Below are positions 1-9,311 of a stretch of 64,000 bases of DNA, in pieces. Source of the stretch: Motiliproteus coralliicola (GTDB taxonomy: Bacteria > Pseudomonadota > Gammaproteobacteria > Pseudomonadales > Balneatricaceae); contig NZ_QQOH01000002.1 of assembly GCF_003345655.1 (NCBI RefSeq), positions 248,001-312,000 on the forward strand. The letters are read 5' to 3'. The position numbers were made by a program, and so were the translations under genes. Under the pieces are notes generated by a model, which saw nothing but the letters and a program-made list of their open reading frames with translations, made no database searches and had not been told where the DNA came from. Every line of letters starts with the position of its first letter. The first letter of the stretch is position 1.

Positions 1-1
1 T

Positions 2-841
2 GTTGAAGCGGCTAGCGCGCCTGCCAATCGTGGCGATAGTCGTTTGATGTCCTGGCTGGTATTGATGTTGATTCTGGTTATCGGGGCCGGCGGTTACTGG
101 GGACTGGAGCATTTCAATCGTTTGCAGCGAGAGTTGATTCTGGCCAACCAGCGCCTGACGGAGTTGGAAGGATTGATCAACACCACCGACCAAAACGCCA
201 GCAAGTCCGGCGCGGCGATCCAGGGGCAGATGAAGAAATTCCTGTTCGACGGCGAGAAGCGGATCAAACATGTTGATTCAGAGCTGGCCAAACTCTGGAC
301 CGTGTCCTATCAGCGAAACAAACCAAAGATCGCCGAGGTGGATCAGGCCGTTGCCGAACTGGATAAGACCCTGAAGGCGCTGCAAGCATCCAGTTCCGAA
401 CTGGAAAAGTCGATCCAGAGCTTAGATAAAGGAGCCGCGGAGCTGGATAAGCAGAGCAAGGTGTTGACCCAGCAGGGGCAGCAGCAGGCGAAATTGATCG
501 ACCAATCCCGTAGCGAGATGCAGCAGGAGCTGGCTCAGTTGCAGCAGCAAAGAGAGCAGGATCAACAGCTGATCCGGGGGCTCGAATCTCAACTACAATT
601 GCGTGATCAGGCCAATCAGGAGCTGGATGCGCTGCAGGATACCCAGCTGACCAGCATGGAGCAGCAGCTGGCCACGCTGCAGAACAATCCCAAGGTACCG
701 CAATCGGTATCAGCAACACTGAAGGACCAGCAGCGAGCCATCGCCGCGATCAACAGCTTCCGCAAACAGGTGAACTCGCAGTTAGTACGCTTGGGTAAGC
801 AGATTGATAGCCTGCAGCGAGCACAGGCGCCGCAGCAATAG
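2..841 (+). CDS. Membrane-anchored coiled-coil protein, 5' partial
   Basis: The reading frame is open to the left edge, so the N-terminus is probably missing; ATG at 47 is only an internal candidate start. After a short polar stretch there is one hydrophobic segment (residues about 3-22 counted from the ATG), then about 230 residues very rich in Gln, Leu, Glu and Lys with heptad-like spacing, which implies a long coiled coil. The topology expected is a short cytoplasmic end, one membrane pass and a periplasmic coiled coil. I recognise no enzyme domain. A role in envelope organisation is only a guess. Confidence 0.7.
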   Translation, partial: VEAASAPANRGDSRLMSWLVLMLILVIGAGGYWGLEHFNRLQRELILANQRLTELEGLINTTDQNASKSGAAIQGQMKKFLFDGEKRIKHVDSELAKLWTVSYQRNKPKIAEVDQAVAELDKTLKALQASSSELEKSIQSLDKGAAELDKQSKVLTQQGQQQAKLIDQSRSEMQQELAQLQQQREQDQQLIRGLESQLQLRDQANQELDALQDTQLTSMEQQLATLQNNPKVPQSVSATLKDQQRAIAAINSFRKQVNSQLVRLGKQIDSLQRAQAPQQ

Positions 842-942
842 CGAAGCGCTTGGGAAGCGGTCTAGTATGCTTGATTGTTTTTTGTACAGGTGAAACAATG
901 CCGATTCCTGTCCTCTATACACACCTGTCTGCCGAACACTGA

Positions 943-1551
943 ATGTCGATTCGATCTTTTTTCGCGATACCGCTCAAACTGGGATCGGTACGTCGCTTGG
1001 CCGACCATGCTGATAGCCTCGGCGCGCTGGGGCTGCAGGCGGACCGGCAGGGGCTGCTGCGTTGGTCGGACTCCGACAGTTTTCATCTGACGCTCTGTTT
1101 TCTGGGTGATATCAGTCTCGAACAGGTGGCTGCGTTGGAGCAACGAGCCAGAGAGGCTTTGCAGGGACAGGGCTCTTTCCAGGTTCAACTACAGGGCAGT
1201 GATTACCTGCAGGTGAATCCTGAGTTGACCGTACTGGCGGTGCTGGCGCAGGCCGATGAGCAGTTGCTGGCGCTCCAGCAGTGTATGGCTCAGGTGGTTG
1301 AACAGGTCGGGCTCTTCGTCGACGAGCCGGATTTTCGCCCCCATATCACCCTGGCTCGGCTCAAAGGCTCGGATAGTCTTGACCCTCCACCCAGTTGGCC
1401 TCAGTTCGAGATGCCGTTACTGGCGGACTCGGTTGTGCTGTTTCAGAGTCTGCCCGGCGAGCATGGCTCGATCTATACCCCGTTATTTGAGGTGCCGCTG
1501 ACGGCACCACTTCATCATGACACCAGTGTGGAACTGTCCGAACAGCTCTAA
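943..1551 (+). CDS. thpR: RNA 2',3'-cyclic phosphodiesterase ThpR (2H family)
   Basis: This is a 2H phosphoesterase of the LigT/2'-5' RNA ligase family, about 202 residues, the usual length. Both hallmark HxT motifs are visible: HLTLCFLG near residue 48 and HITLARL near residue 132. Family members hydrolyse 2',3'-cyclic phosphate RNA ends and can ligate 2'-5' tRNA halves in vitro. The N-terminus (MSIRSFFAIPL) is typical, supporting the ATG at 943. It lies 38 bases upstream of trhP on the same strand and may be co-transcribed with it. Confidence 0.88.
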   Translation: MSIRSFFAIPLKLGSVRRLADHADSLGALGLQADRQGLLRWSDSDSFHLTLCFLGDISLEQVAALEQRAREALQGQGSFQVQLQGSDYLQVNPELTVLAVLAQADEQLLALQQCMAQVVEQVGLFVDEPDFRPHITLARLKGSDSLDPPPSWPQFEMPLLADSVVLFQSLPGEHGSIYTPLFEVPLTAPLHHDTSVELSEQL

Positions 1552-1589
1552 CCTGGTGGTCTTCTGTTTGTTGTTTATTGAGATTCTGA

Positions 1590-2972
1590 ATGTTTACTCC
1601 TGAATTACTGTCCCCGGCCGGTACCTACAAGAACATGCGCTACGCCTTCGCTTACGGGGCCGATGCGGTCTACGCTGGCCAGCCACGCTACAGCCTGCGG
1701 GTGCGTAACAACGACTTTAAGCTGGAAAACCTTGAACGGGGCATCGAGTTGGCCCATTCCCGGGGTAAGAAATTCTACGTGGCCAGCAATATTGCTCCCC
1801 ATAACTCCAAGTTGAAAACCTACATGGCGGACATGGAGCCGGTGGTGGCGATGAAGCCCGACGCGCTGATCATGTCCGACCCGGGATTGATCATGATGGT
1901 CCGCGAGCGCTGGCCCGAGGTGCCGATCCATCTGTCGGTCCAGGCCAATGCGATGAACTGGGCCACGGTCAAGTTCTGGCACAGTGTTGGGATCGAGCGG
2001 GTGATCCTGTCCCGGGAGCTGTCTCTGGATGAGATCGAGGAGATCCGCCAGCAGTGTCCGGAGATGGAGCTGGAGGTGTTTGTCCACGGCGCGCTCTGCA
2101 TCGCCTATTCCGGCCGTTGCCTGTTGTCGGGTTATATCAACCACCGGGATCCTAACCAGGGCACCTGCACCAACACCTGCCGTTGGAAATACGATGCCCA
2201 CGAGGCCAAGCAGGACGAATCCGGCGACTTTATACCCGTTAAAGACTCTGTCCCGGTCCAGGGTTTCGATCCGAACGCCGAAGCTCAATCCAGTGATGAG
2301 CAGGCTGCTCCGCAGCTGGGTGAGGGTAAGCCCACCGACAAGATCTTCCTGTTGCAGGAGGAGACCCGTCCGGGTGAATACATGCCGGCGTTCGAGGACG
2401 AGCACGGCACCTACATCATGAACTCCAAAGATCTGCGCGCAATCCAGCACGTGCAGCGTCTGACCGAGATGGGGGTTCACTCGTTGAAGATTGAAGGGAG
2501 GACCAAGTCGCATTATTACGTCGCTCGTACCGCCCAGGCTTACCGCCAGGCGATCGACGACGCGGCCGCCGGCAAACCCTTCGACAAGGGCTTGATGGAT
2601 GTGTTGGAAAACCTGGCCAACCGTGGTTACACCGAAGGGTTTTACCGTCGCCATGTTCACGACGAGTATCAGAACTACGAAACCGGCAATTCGGTCGGGG
2701 TGCACCAGCAGTTTGTCGGTGAAGTGATGGGCCAACATGACGGTATGATCGAGATCGACGTCAAGAACCGTTTCGAACTGGGCGATACCCTGGAGCTAAT
2801 GACGCCGCAGGGCAACCTGCGCTTCAAGCTCGAAGAGATGATCAACCGCAAGGGGCAGGCGGTCGACGCGGCGCCTGGCAATGGCCATGTAATGCGTATT
2901 CCGGTGCCGTTGGAGGGCGATCTGGATTACGCTCTGCTGATGCGCGATCTCAATAACGCGCCGTCCCGCTAA
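1590..2972 (+). CDS. trhP: tRNA hydroxylation protein TrhP (peptidase U32 family, YegQ)
   Basis: The protein (460 residues) matches the U32/YegQ family: the N-terminal motif ELLSPAGTYKNMRYAFAYGA, the signature EVFVHGALCIAYSGRCLLSGY near residue 160-180, and a Cys-rich stretch (GTCTNTCRWKY) follow in order. TrhP is needed for prephenate-dependent formation of 5-hydroxyuridine at position 34 of certain tRNAs and probably carries an Fe-S cluster held by the Cys residues. Residues about 205-245 form a poorly conserved acidic insert. A prenyltransferase gene begins 4 bases after the stop, so the two are likely one transcript. Confidence 0.9.
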   Translation: MFTPELLSPAGTYKNMRYAFAYGADAVYAGQPRYSLRVRNNDFKLENLERGIELAHSRGKKFYVASNIAPHNSKLKTYMADMEPVVAMKPDALIMSDPGLIMMVRERWPEVPIHLSVQANAMNWATVKFWHSVGIERVILSRELSLDEIEEIRQQCPEMELEVFVHGALCIAYSGRCLLSGYINHRDPNQGTCTNTCRWKYDAHEAKQDESGDFIPVKDSVPVQGFDPNAEAQSSDEQAAPQLGEGKPTDKIFLLQEETRPGEYMPAFEDEHGTYIMNSKDLRAIQHVQRLTEMGVHSLKIEGRTKSHYYVARTAQAYRQAIDDAAAGKPFDKGLMDVLENLANRGYTEGFYRRHVHDEYQNYETGNSVGVHQQFVGEVMGQHDGMIEIDVKNRFELGDTLELMTPQGNLRFKLEEMINRKGQAVDAAPGNGHVMRIPVPLEGDLDYALLMRDLNNAPSR

Positions 2973-2976
2973 CTCG

Positions 2977-3849
2977 ATGGATATCTCCCGCGACCAGACG
3001 GAACTGGTCGCCCCGCGCCTGCTTCAATCGTTACGGCCGTTCTCGCTGGTGGTGGCGCTGGTCTCCTGTGGGTTGGGAGTGGCGCTGGCTCTGCTGGAGG
3101 GGTACGGCTCCGGCTGGCGAGCGCTGCTGATCCTGCTGGCCGGTTTAGCGCTCCAGGCCGGGGTCAATCTAATCAACGATTTGGGTGATCTACCGCTGCT
3201 GCAAGATGCCCGTTTTGCCGAGCGTCGGCGAGGGATCCATCGCCATGCCCGGCTCGGTTACGGCTGCTTTGTTTTCTGCAGCTTGATCGGATTCTGGTTG
3301 GTTGCAGATGTCGGTCTCAGCTTGTTGGGACTCTGCATACTGGGGGCGATCGGTGCGCTGGGCTACAGCGTCGAGCCGATCCACTACAAACGCCGTGGTC
3401 TGGGCGTGCCGTTGGTGTTCTGGCTGATGGGGGTGTTGATGGTGTTGGGTGCAAGCCATGCCATGGGCGCCCCGTTGACGCTGAGTCAGTTATGGCTGTC
3501 GCTGCCGATCAGTGCGTTGATCTCGCTGTTGTTGCTGAGCAACGAATTACGTGACTGGGAGCTGGATCATCAGCGCGGGGTTAAAACCCTGACCGTTCGG
3601 TTGGGCTATGCCCCCGGGCAGAAACTCTACCTGGCGTTGCTAGCCGGTACCTACCTGCTGACGTTGGCGCTGTGGCAGCAGCAATTATTGTTGCGCCTGT
3701 GGCCACTGCTGCCGAGCCTGTTGCTGCTGCCGGCACTGCTGAAACTGCTCGACGCCGAGCCTCAGTCCAGGCGTGCATTAACCCCCGCCAGCGGTAGGCT
3801 GCTGTTGATTTTCGGGCTGCTCTATCTGGGCTGTCTGCTGCCGTTCTGA
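2977..3849 (+). CDS. UbiA-family prenyltransferase (MenA-like)
   Basis: A polytopic membrane protein of 290 residues with about eight hydrophobic segments. It carries the two Asp-rich motifs of UbiA enzymes: NDLGDLPLLQD near residue 67-77 and RDWELD near residue 190-195, which bind Mg-pyrophosphate of the prenyl donor. The overall pattern resembles MenA (1,4-dihydroxy-2-naphthoate prenyltransferase), but no other menaquinone genes are in view, so the acceptor is unknown. The gene starts 4 bases after trhP and is probably translated from the same mRNA. Confidence 0.75.
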   Translation: MDISRDQTELVAPRLLQSLRPFSLVVALVSCGLGVALALLEGYGSGWRALLILLAGLALQAGVNLINDLGDLPLLQDARFAERRRGIHRHARLGYGCFVFCSLIGFWLVADVGLSLLGLCILGAIGALGYSVEPIHYKRRGLGVPLVFWLMGVLMVLGASHAMGAPLTLSQLWLSLPISALISLLLLSNELRDWELDHQRGVKTLTVRLGYAPGQKLYLALLAGTYLLTLALWQQQLLLRLWPLLPSLLLLPALLKLLDAEPQSRRALTPASGRLLLIFGLLYLGCLLPF

Positions 3850-3908
3850 GGCCGACTTATCACCACTGTTCGTTTAGACCAAAGCGAGACGTTAAGCCCG
3901 ACACCTTT

Positions 3909-3918
3909 TGTGTATAAT
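3909..3918 (+). promoter_or_regulatory. Probable sigma-70 promoter of fumarase
   Basis: A consensus TATAAT lies at 3913-3918, about 118 bases before the fumarase ATG, and is followed by a G-rich discriminator. I see no good -35 hexamer at 16-18 bases upstream. It is a prediction from sequence only. Confidence 0.45.
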
Positions 3919-4035
3919 TGGGCACCGTTTTCTATCGGAGGCTGCTTCTCAGGGCATGACCACCCTTGTAGGCCTCTTTCATAACCCACCGCGCGGCGGC
4001 CGTCGGTCGTCAGCGAAGCTGGAGACAACGACAAC

Positions 4036-5556
4036 ATGACTGTGATCCGTCAAGACGACCTGATCGAGAGCGTCGCCGATGCGCTGCAATTCATTTCCTA
4101 CTACCACCCGGTAGACTTTGTCCAGGCGGTCCATGAGGCCTACCTGAAAGAGGAGTCCCAGGCGGCCAAGGATGCGATGGCGCAGATTCTGATCAACTCT
4201 CGTATGAGTGCCGAAGGCCACCGGCCGCTGTGTCAGGACACCGGTATCGTCACCGTGTTCGTCAAGATCGGGATGAACGTCACCTGGGATGCCGAGATGA
4301 GCGTCGAGGAGATGATCAACGAGGGTGTTCGTCGTGCCTACCTGCACCCGGACAACGTGCTGCGCGCCTCCGTGCTGGCCGATCCGGCCGGCAAGCGTCA
4401 GAACACCAAGGACAACACCCCGGCGGTAATCCACATGTCGGTGGTACCTGGTGACGAGGTTGACGTTCAGGTGGCGGCCAAGGGTGGCGGCTCCGAGAAC
4501 AAGTCCAAGATGGTGATGCTGAACCCATCCGACAGCATCGTCGACTGGGTCCTGAAGACCGTTCCGACCATGGGTGCCGGCTGGTGTCCGCCGGGCATGC
4601 TGGGGCTGGGTATCGGTGGTACAGCCGAGAAGGCTGCGGTATTGGCGAAAGAGTCGCTGATGGATCCGATCGATATCCACGAGCTGAAAGAGCGTGGCCC
4701 GCAGAACGCGGTTGAAGAGCTGCGTCTGGAGCTGTTCGAAAAAGTTAACCAGCTGGGTATCGGTGCCCAGGGGCTGGGCGGTCTGACCACCGTGCTGGAC
4801 ATCAAGATCAAGGACTACCCGACCCATGCCGCATCCCTGCCGGTGTGCATGATTCCGAACTGTGCTGCGACCCGTCACGCCCACTTCACCCTGAAGGGCG
4901 ATGGTCCGGCGCTGCAGACGCCACCGTCGCTGTCCGATTGGCCGGAAGTCACCTTCGAGGTAGGTCCGACCACCAAGCGGGTCGATCTGGACAATATCAC
5001 CCAGGAAGAGATCGAAACCTGGAAGACCGGCGATACCCTGCTGCTGAACGGCAAGATGCTGACCGGTCGTGACGCGGCTCACAAGAAGCTGTGCGGCATG
5101 CTGGATGCCGGTGAAGAGCTGCCGGTGGACCTGAAAGGTCGCTTTATCTACTACGTAGGCCCGGTTGATCCGGTTGGTGACGAAGTGGTGGGCCCGGCGG
5201 GTCCGACCACGGCGACCCGGATGGACAAGTTCACCCGTCAGGTGCTCGAGAGCACCGGGCTGATGGGCATGATCGGTAAAGCCGAGCGGGGTCCGGTTGC
5301 GATCGAAGCGATCAAGGACAACAAGTCGGTCTACCTGATGGCAGTCGGCGGTGCGGCTTACCTGGTCTCCAAGGCGATCAAAGGCTCCAAGACCATCGCT
5401 TTCCCTGAGCTGGGGATGGAAGCGATCTACGAGTTTGAGGTCAAGGACATGCCGGTTACCGTGGCGGTGGACAGCAAAGGCGAATCGGCCCACATTACCG
5501 GTCCGGCTGCCTGGAAGCAGAAGATTGCCGAAGCTCAGGTGGTCGAGGTCCAGTAA
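4036..5556 (+). CDS. fumA: Class I fumarate hydratase (4Fe-4S, FumA/FumB type)
   Basis: This 506-residue protein is the single-chain class I fumarase that interconverts fumarate and malate in the TCA cycle. N-terminal alpha and C-terminal beta domains are both present. The three Cys expected to ligate the 4Fe-4S cluster are visible in LCQDTGIVTVF, PNCAATRHAHF and KLCGMLDAGEELP. The gene has its own promoter-like TATAAT upstream and a strong terminator 31 bases downstream, so it is probably monocistronic. The start ATG follows an AGCTGGAGACAACGACAAC leader containing a weak GGAG. Related tartrate dehydratases are less likely given length and motifs. Confidence 0.92.
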   Translation: MTVIRQDDLIESVADALQFISYYHPVDFVQAVHEAYLKEESQAAKDAMAQILINSRMSAEGHRPLCQDTGIVTVFVKIGMNVTWDAEMSVEEMINEGVRRAYLHPDNVLRASVLADPAGKRQNTKDNTPAVIHMSVVPGDEVDVQVAAKGGGSENKSKMVMLNPSDSIVDWVLKTVPTMGAGWCPPGMLGLGIGGTAEKAAVLAKESLMDPIDIHELKERGPQNAVEELRLELFEKVNQLGIGAQGLGGLTTVLDIKIKDYPTHAASLPVCMIPNCAATRHAHFTLKGDGPALQTPPSLSDWPEVTFEVGPTTKRVDLDNITQEEIETWKTGDTLLLNGKMLTGRDAAHKKLCGMLDAGEELPVDLKGRFIYYVGPVDPVGDEVVGPAGPTTATRMDKFTRQVLESTGLMGMIGKAERGPVAIEAIKDNKSVYLMAVGGAAYLVSKAIKGSKTIAFPELGMEAIYEFEVKDMPVTVAVDSKGESAHITGPAAWKQKIAEAQVVEVQ

Positions 5557-5586
5557 ATCGCTAAGCTTTCGCTTAGGTGATCGAAC

Positions 5587-5611
5587 AACGCGGCCTCCGG
5601 GCCGCGTTTTT
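5587..5611 (+). terminator. Rho-independent terminator after fumarase
   Basis: A perfect 9-bp stem (AACGCGGCC / GGCCGCGTT, loop TCCG) is followed by a run of T. Confidence 0.9.
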
Positions 5612-5699
5612 GGTTGTGGCCGTTGGGGGCCGAGCCATAGAGTGTCGGTGCAAAGTTTGAAACCGTCGAAGTGGAACGTTTGATAGGGGAGTGGTCGCC

Positions 5700-6335
5700 T
5701 TGCAGGTGCCGATGGAGATTGATCTATACAGTGTGGTCAACGTGCTAGGGCTTAGCGGAATAGCGGTGTTCGCCGTATCTGGGGCGTTGGATGCAGCACG
5801 TCAGAAAATGGATATTCTCGGCTTTATGCTGATCGGCTGCGCCACCGGACTTGGCGGCGGCACCTTGCGGGATCTGCTGCTGGGAAACACCCCGGTCTAC
5901 TGGGTCCGTGAGCCAATCTATGTGGCCACCAGTCTGAGCGCCGCAGTGCTGACCTATTTTGTGGTGCCCTATATCGCCTCACGCACCCGCAGCCTGCTGT
6001 GGATGGATGCCATTGGAATGGCGCTGTTTAGTGTTACCGGGGCCCAGATTGCACTGAGCAGCGGGGCTTCGTCGTTGATCGCTGCCTGTATGGGGGTCAT
6101 GACCGCCAGCTTTGGGGGCATTATCCGTGATGTGCTCTGCGGTAGCGATCTGGTGCTTAGCTCCCGCGAGCTCTATGTCAGCGCCTCACTGGCCGGTGCC
6201 AGTACCTACCTGATGCTGGAGTGGCTGGCGGTGCCGGAGAGCGCCGCATTGATCGGTGGCTTTGTGGCGGCGCTGGTGCTGCGCGGAGGTGCGATCCTGT
6301 TTAGCTGGACCTTGCCGGCCTATCATCGCGATTAG
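5700..6335 (+). CDS. TRIC/UPF0126-family membrane channel (YadS-like)
   Basis: A small protein with about seven membrane segments and the duplicated Gly-rich motif of the trimeric intracellular cation channel family: FAVSGALDAARQKMDILGF with GGGTLRDLLLG in the first half, and VTGAQIALSSG with FGGIIRDVLCG in the second. Prokaryotic TRIC proteins conduct monovalent cations. A GGGGA sequence at 5686-5690 is well spaced for the TTG at 5700; an upstream GTG at 5691 is too close to it, and ATG at 5712 is another candidate. It occupies the place upstream of hom where dsbC often lies in pseudomonads. Confidence 0.8.
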   Translation: MQVPMEIDLYSVVNVLGLSGIAVFAVSGALDAARQKMDILGFMLIGCATGLGGGTLRDLLLGNTPVYWVREPIYVATSLSAAVLTYFVVPYIASRTRSLLWMDAIGMALFSVTGAQIALSSGASSLIAACMGVMTASFGGIIRDVLCGSDLVLSSRELYVSASLAGASTYLMLEWLAVPESAALIGGFVAALVLRGGAILFSWTLPAYHRD

Positions 6336-6435
6336 GCGTCGAGCCGTTGTTAAATACGGTGATTTATCCGGTGGTTTTGTAGCAAATATTTGACACCGAT
6401 ATTGGCTTTGAAGCCGCCACCTTTGGGCGTTTTTT

Positions 6436-6444
6436 TGCTACAAT
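6436..6444 (+). promoter_or_regulatory. Extended -10 promoter of hom
   Basis: TGCTACAAT at 6436-6444 is a TGn-type extended -10 followed by GGCCGCC, a GC-rich discriminator. It lies about 60 bases before the hom start and overlaps an ATG (6443) which is therefore an unlikely translation start. No convincing -35 is present, as is common with extended -10 promoters. Confidence 0.6.
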
Positions 6445-6505
6445 GGCCGCCTTTTTGTGTAGGGCCTCCGGGTGGAGGCGAGATTCATCGATTAAGGGCC
6501 AGAAA

Positions 6506-7816
6506 ATGAGCTTGAAGCCGGTCAATGTTGGCATCTGTGGTCTAGGTACCGTTGGTAGCGGAACCTTCAATGTACTCGCGCGTAACCAGGAAGAGATCTC
6601 CCGCCGTGCAGGCCGGGTGATTCAGGTTGCTCAGATTGGTGCCCGTCGCCCCAATCCGGCGGCGGATACCAGTGAGATTCCGACCACCAACGATATTTTC
6701 GAGGTGGCCCGTAATCCTGAGATCGACATTGTTGTTGAGCTGATCGGTGGCTACGACACCGCCCGTGAGCTGGTGCTGGAAGCGATCGCCAACGGCAAGC
6801 ACGTGGTCACCGCCAACAAGGCGCTGATCGCCGAGCACGGTAACGAAATCTTCGAAGCGGCGCAGGCCAACAACGTCATCGTTGCCTATGAAGCTTCCGT
6901 AGCCGGTGGTATTCCGATCGTTAAGGCGATCCGTGAAGGTCTGGCCGCCAACAGCATCAACTGGGTCGCCGGCATCATCAACGGCACCGGCAACTTTATC
7001 CTGACCGAGATGCGCGACAAGGGTCGTGCTTTCGAAGACGTGCTGGCTGAGGCTCAGGCGTTGGGTTATGCCGAAGCTGATCCGACCTTCGACGTTGAAG
7101 GTATCGACGCGGCTCACAAGCTGACTATTTTGTCTTCACTGGCGTTTGGTGTGCCGCTGCAGTTCAGCAAGGCTTACACCGAAGGGATCAGTAAGGTCAC
7201 CACCGATGATGTGAACTACGCCGAAGAGCTGGGCTATCGGATCAAGCACCTGGGTGTGACTCGTCGTACCGAAGAGGGGATCGAGCTGCGGGTTCACCCG
7301 ACTCTGATTCCGGAGAAGCGCCTGATCGCCAACGTTGATGGTGTGATGAACGCGGTGCTGGTTGATGCTGACGCCGTCGGCCCGACCCTGTACTACGGCG
7401 CCGGTGCCGGTTCCGAAGCGACCGCTTCCGCGGTGATCGCCGATCTGGTCGATACCGTCCGGGTTATGACCGCCGACAGCTCCAACCGTGTGCCGCACCT
7501 GGCTTTCCATCCGTCACGCCTGTCGGATCTGCCGATGCTGCCGATGGATGAAGTCGAAACCGCTTACTACCTGCGGATGCAGGCGATCGACCATCCGGGC
7601 GTGTTGGCCGAAGTCACCCGGATCCTGGCCGAGCAGTCGATCAGCATCGATGCCATTGTCCAGCACGACACCACGGAAGAGCTGGTGCCGGTTGTGATCG
7701 TGACTCACAAGGTGAAGGAAGCGGCGATGAACCGCGCCATCAGTGCGATCGAAGCCCTGGATTCGATCCACGGCGAAGTCACCCGGATCCGGGTCGAAGC
7801 GCTGGACGCCCAGTAA
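6506..7816 (+). CDS. hom: Homoserine dehydrogenase
   Basis: A monofunctional homoserine dehydrogenase of 436 residues that reduces aspartate semialdehyde to homoserine for threonine and methionine synthesis. It shows the NAD(P)-binding GICGLGTVGSGT at residues 9-20, the catalytic-domain motifs ANKALIAEHG and GIINGTGNFIL, and a C-terminal ACT domain (about residues 350-425) expected to sense threonine. The ATG at 6506 gives the family's N-terminus; an in-frame ATG at 6443 lies inside the promoter -10. The gene is followed after 53 bases by thrC, and the two probably form one operon. Confidence 0.95.
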   Translation: MSLKPVNVGICGLGTVGSGTFNVLARNQEEISRRAGRVIQVAQIGARRPNPAADTSEIPTTNDIFEVARNPEIDIVVELIGGYDTARELVLEAIANGKHVVTANKALIAEHGNEIFEAAQANNVIVAYEASVAGGIPIVKAIREGLAANSINWVAGIINGTGNFILTEMRDKGRAFEDVLAEAQALGYAEADPTFDVEGIDAAHKLTILSSLAFGVPLQFSKAYTEGISKVTTDDVNYAEELGYRIKHLGVTRRTEEGIELRVHPTLIPEKRLIANVDGVMNAVLVDADAVGPTLYYGAGAGSEATASAVIADLVDTVRVMTADSSNRVPHLAFHPSRLSDLPMLPMDEVETAYYLRMQAIDHPGVLAEVTRILAEQSISIDAIVQHDTTEELVPVVIVTHKVKEAAMNRAISAIEALDSIHGEVTRIRVEALDAQ

Positions 7817-7817
7817 T

Positions 7818-7839
7818 CCTTTGAGAGCCCTTTGAGAGC
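7818..7839 (+). repeat. Tandem duplication of an 11-mer between hom and thrC
   Basis: CCTTTGAGAGC occurs twice head to tail immediately after the hom stop codon. It has no obvious function and looks like a replication-slippage duplication. Confidence 0.8.
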
Positions 7840-7869
7840 AATCGACAGCTTTAACGGTAGAAAGAAAGC

Positions 7870-9288
7870 ATGAAATATATCAGTACCCGTGGTCAGGCTC
7901 CTGCGCTGAACTTTGAAGAGGTTTTGCTGGCTGGGCTGGCCACCGATGGTGGTCTCTACGTTCCGGAGCAACTGCCGCAGTTCTCCAAAGAGGAGATCGC
8001 CTCCTGGGCCGGGCTGTCCTACGCCGATTTGGCAAAGAAGGTCATCGCCCCGTTTGTTGCCGATACCATTCCGCAGGCCGATCTGGATGCGATCATCGAC
8101 GAGACATACGGCACGCGAGCGGCGACAGAAGGTAAGAATGTTTTTGCCCACGATGCCGTTGCGCCGCTGAAGCAGCTCGACAGCAACCTGTGGCTGCTGG
8201 AACTGTTCCACGGCCCGACTCTGGCGTTCAAAGACTTCGCCCTGCAGCTGCTGGGTCGACTGCTCGACTATGTGCTGGAGAAGCGTAACGAACGCGTTGT
8301 CATCATGGGCGCGACTTCCGGTGATACCGGTTCGGCCGCAATCGAAGGCTGCAAGCGTTGCGACAACGTCGATATCTTCATTCTGCATCCGCATCAGCGC
8401 GTTTCCGACGTGCAGCGCAAGCAGATGACCACCATCATCGGTGACAACATTCACAACCTGGCGATCAAGGGTAACTTCGATGATTGCCAGCAGATGGTGA
8501 AGCAGAGCTTTGCCGATCAGAGCTTCCTCGGTGGTCGCAAGCTGGTGGCGGTCAATTCGATCAATTGGGCCCGGATCATGGCTCAGATCGTTTACTACTT
8601 CCACGCATCCCTGAGCCTGGGTGGTCCGCACCGTGAAGTTTCCTTCGCGGTACCGACCGGTAACTTCGGCGATATCTTCGCCGGATACCTGGCCAAGGGC
8701 ATGGGTCTGCCGGTCAAGCAGCTGGTGGTTGCCACCAACGTCAACGATATTCTGCACCGTTGCATCAGCGCCAACGATTACTCGCCGCAGGAGCTGGTCC
8801 ACACCCTGTCGCCGAGCATGGATATCATGGTGTCGAGCAACTTCGAACGGCTGCTGTTCGATCTGTACGGTCGTGACGGCAAGGCCACCGGTGAGCTGAT
8901 GGCTCGCATGAACGGTGGGCAGGGTGCCGAGCTGGAGCCGGCCCGTCTGGCCAAGGCGCGCGAGCTGTTCGACAGCTACCGCCTCGATGATGAAGGCTGT
9001 ATCGACTACATCGCCGAGATGTTCGAGCGTAGCGAAGAGCTGCTTGATCCGCACACCGCGATAGGGGTCAAGGCGGCAGAGGTCTGTCGTCGTGACAGCG
9101 AGACGCCGATGGTGGCGCTGGCAACCGCGCATCCGGTCAAGTTCCCGGAGCCGGTGGTTAAAGCCGGTCTCAATTCACCGGAGCTGCCGCATCATTTGGA
9201 AGATCTGTTCGATCGTGAAGAGCGCTGTACCGTGTTGGACAACGATCTGGCGGCGGTTCACGCTCATATGGCCGAACAGCTGGGCTGA
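7870..9288 (+). CDS. thrC: Threonine synthase
   Basis: A PLP enzyme that converts O-phosphohomoserine to threonine. At 472 residues it matches the long proteobacterial class. The N-terminus (MKYISTRGQAP) is characteristic, and the PLP Lys is K121 in HGPTLAFKDF. The phosphate-binding SGDTGSAA follows near residue 155. It sits directly behind hom, as in pseudomonads, and ends 23 bases before an intrinsic terminator. Homoserine kinase is not in the window. Confidence 0.95.
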   Translation: MKYISTRGQAPALNFEEVLLAGLATDGGLYVPEQLPQFSKEEIASWAGLSYADLAKKVIAPFVADTIPQADLDAIIDETYGTRAATEGKNVFAHDAVAPLKQLDSNLWLLELFHGPTLAFKDFALQLLGRLLDYVLEKRNERVVIMGATSGDTGSAAIEGCKRCDNVDIFILHPHQRVSDVQRKQMTTIIGDNIHNLAIKGNFDDCQQMVKQSFADQSFLGGRKLVAVNSINWARIMAQIVYYFHASLSLGGPHREVSFAVPTGNFGDIFAGYLAKGMGLPVKQLVVATNVNDILHRCISANDYSPQELVHTLSPSMDIMVSSNFERLLFDLYGRDGKATGELMARMNGGQGAELEPARLAKARELFDSYRLDDEGCIDYIAEMFERSEELLDPHTAIGVKAAEVCRRDSETPMVALATAHPVKFPEPVVKAGLNSPELPHHLEDLFDREERCTVLDNDLAAVHAHMAEQLG

Positions 9289-9311
9289 TCTAGTGATCCT
9301 AGCCATCCCTC

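Noticed and set aside
1605-2738. A 377-codon open frame on the minus strand opposite trhP
   Set aside because: Antisense shadow of a conserved gene, with no motif.
3979-5493. A 504-codon open frame on the minus strand opposite fumarase
   Set aside because: It is the mirror of a well-conserved class I fumarase in GC-rich DNA, with His/Arg/Asp-heavy composition and no recognisable motif.
6443-6505. Upstream extension of hom from ATG 6443
   Set aside because: The ATG sits inside the -10 of the hom promoter, and the next 21 codons do not match homoserine dehydrogenases.
7705-9132. A 475-codon open frame on the minus strand opposite thrC
   Set aside because: Antisense shadow of threonine synthase; composition is unlike any protein and no start signal was seen.
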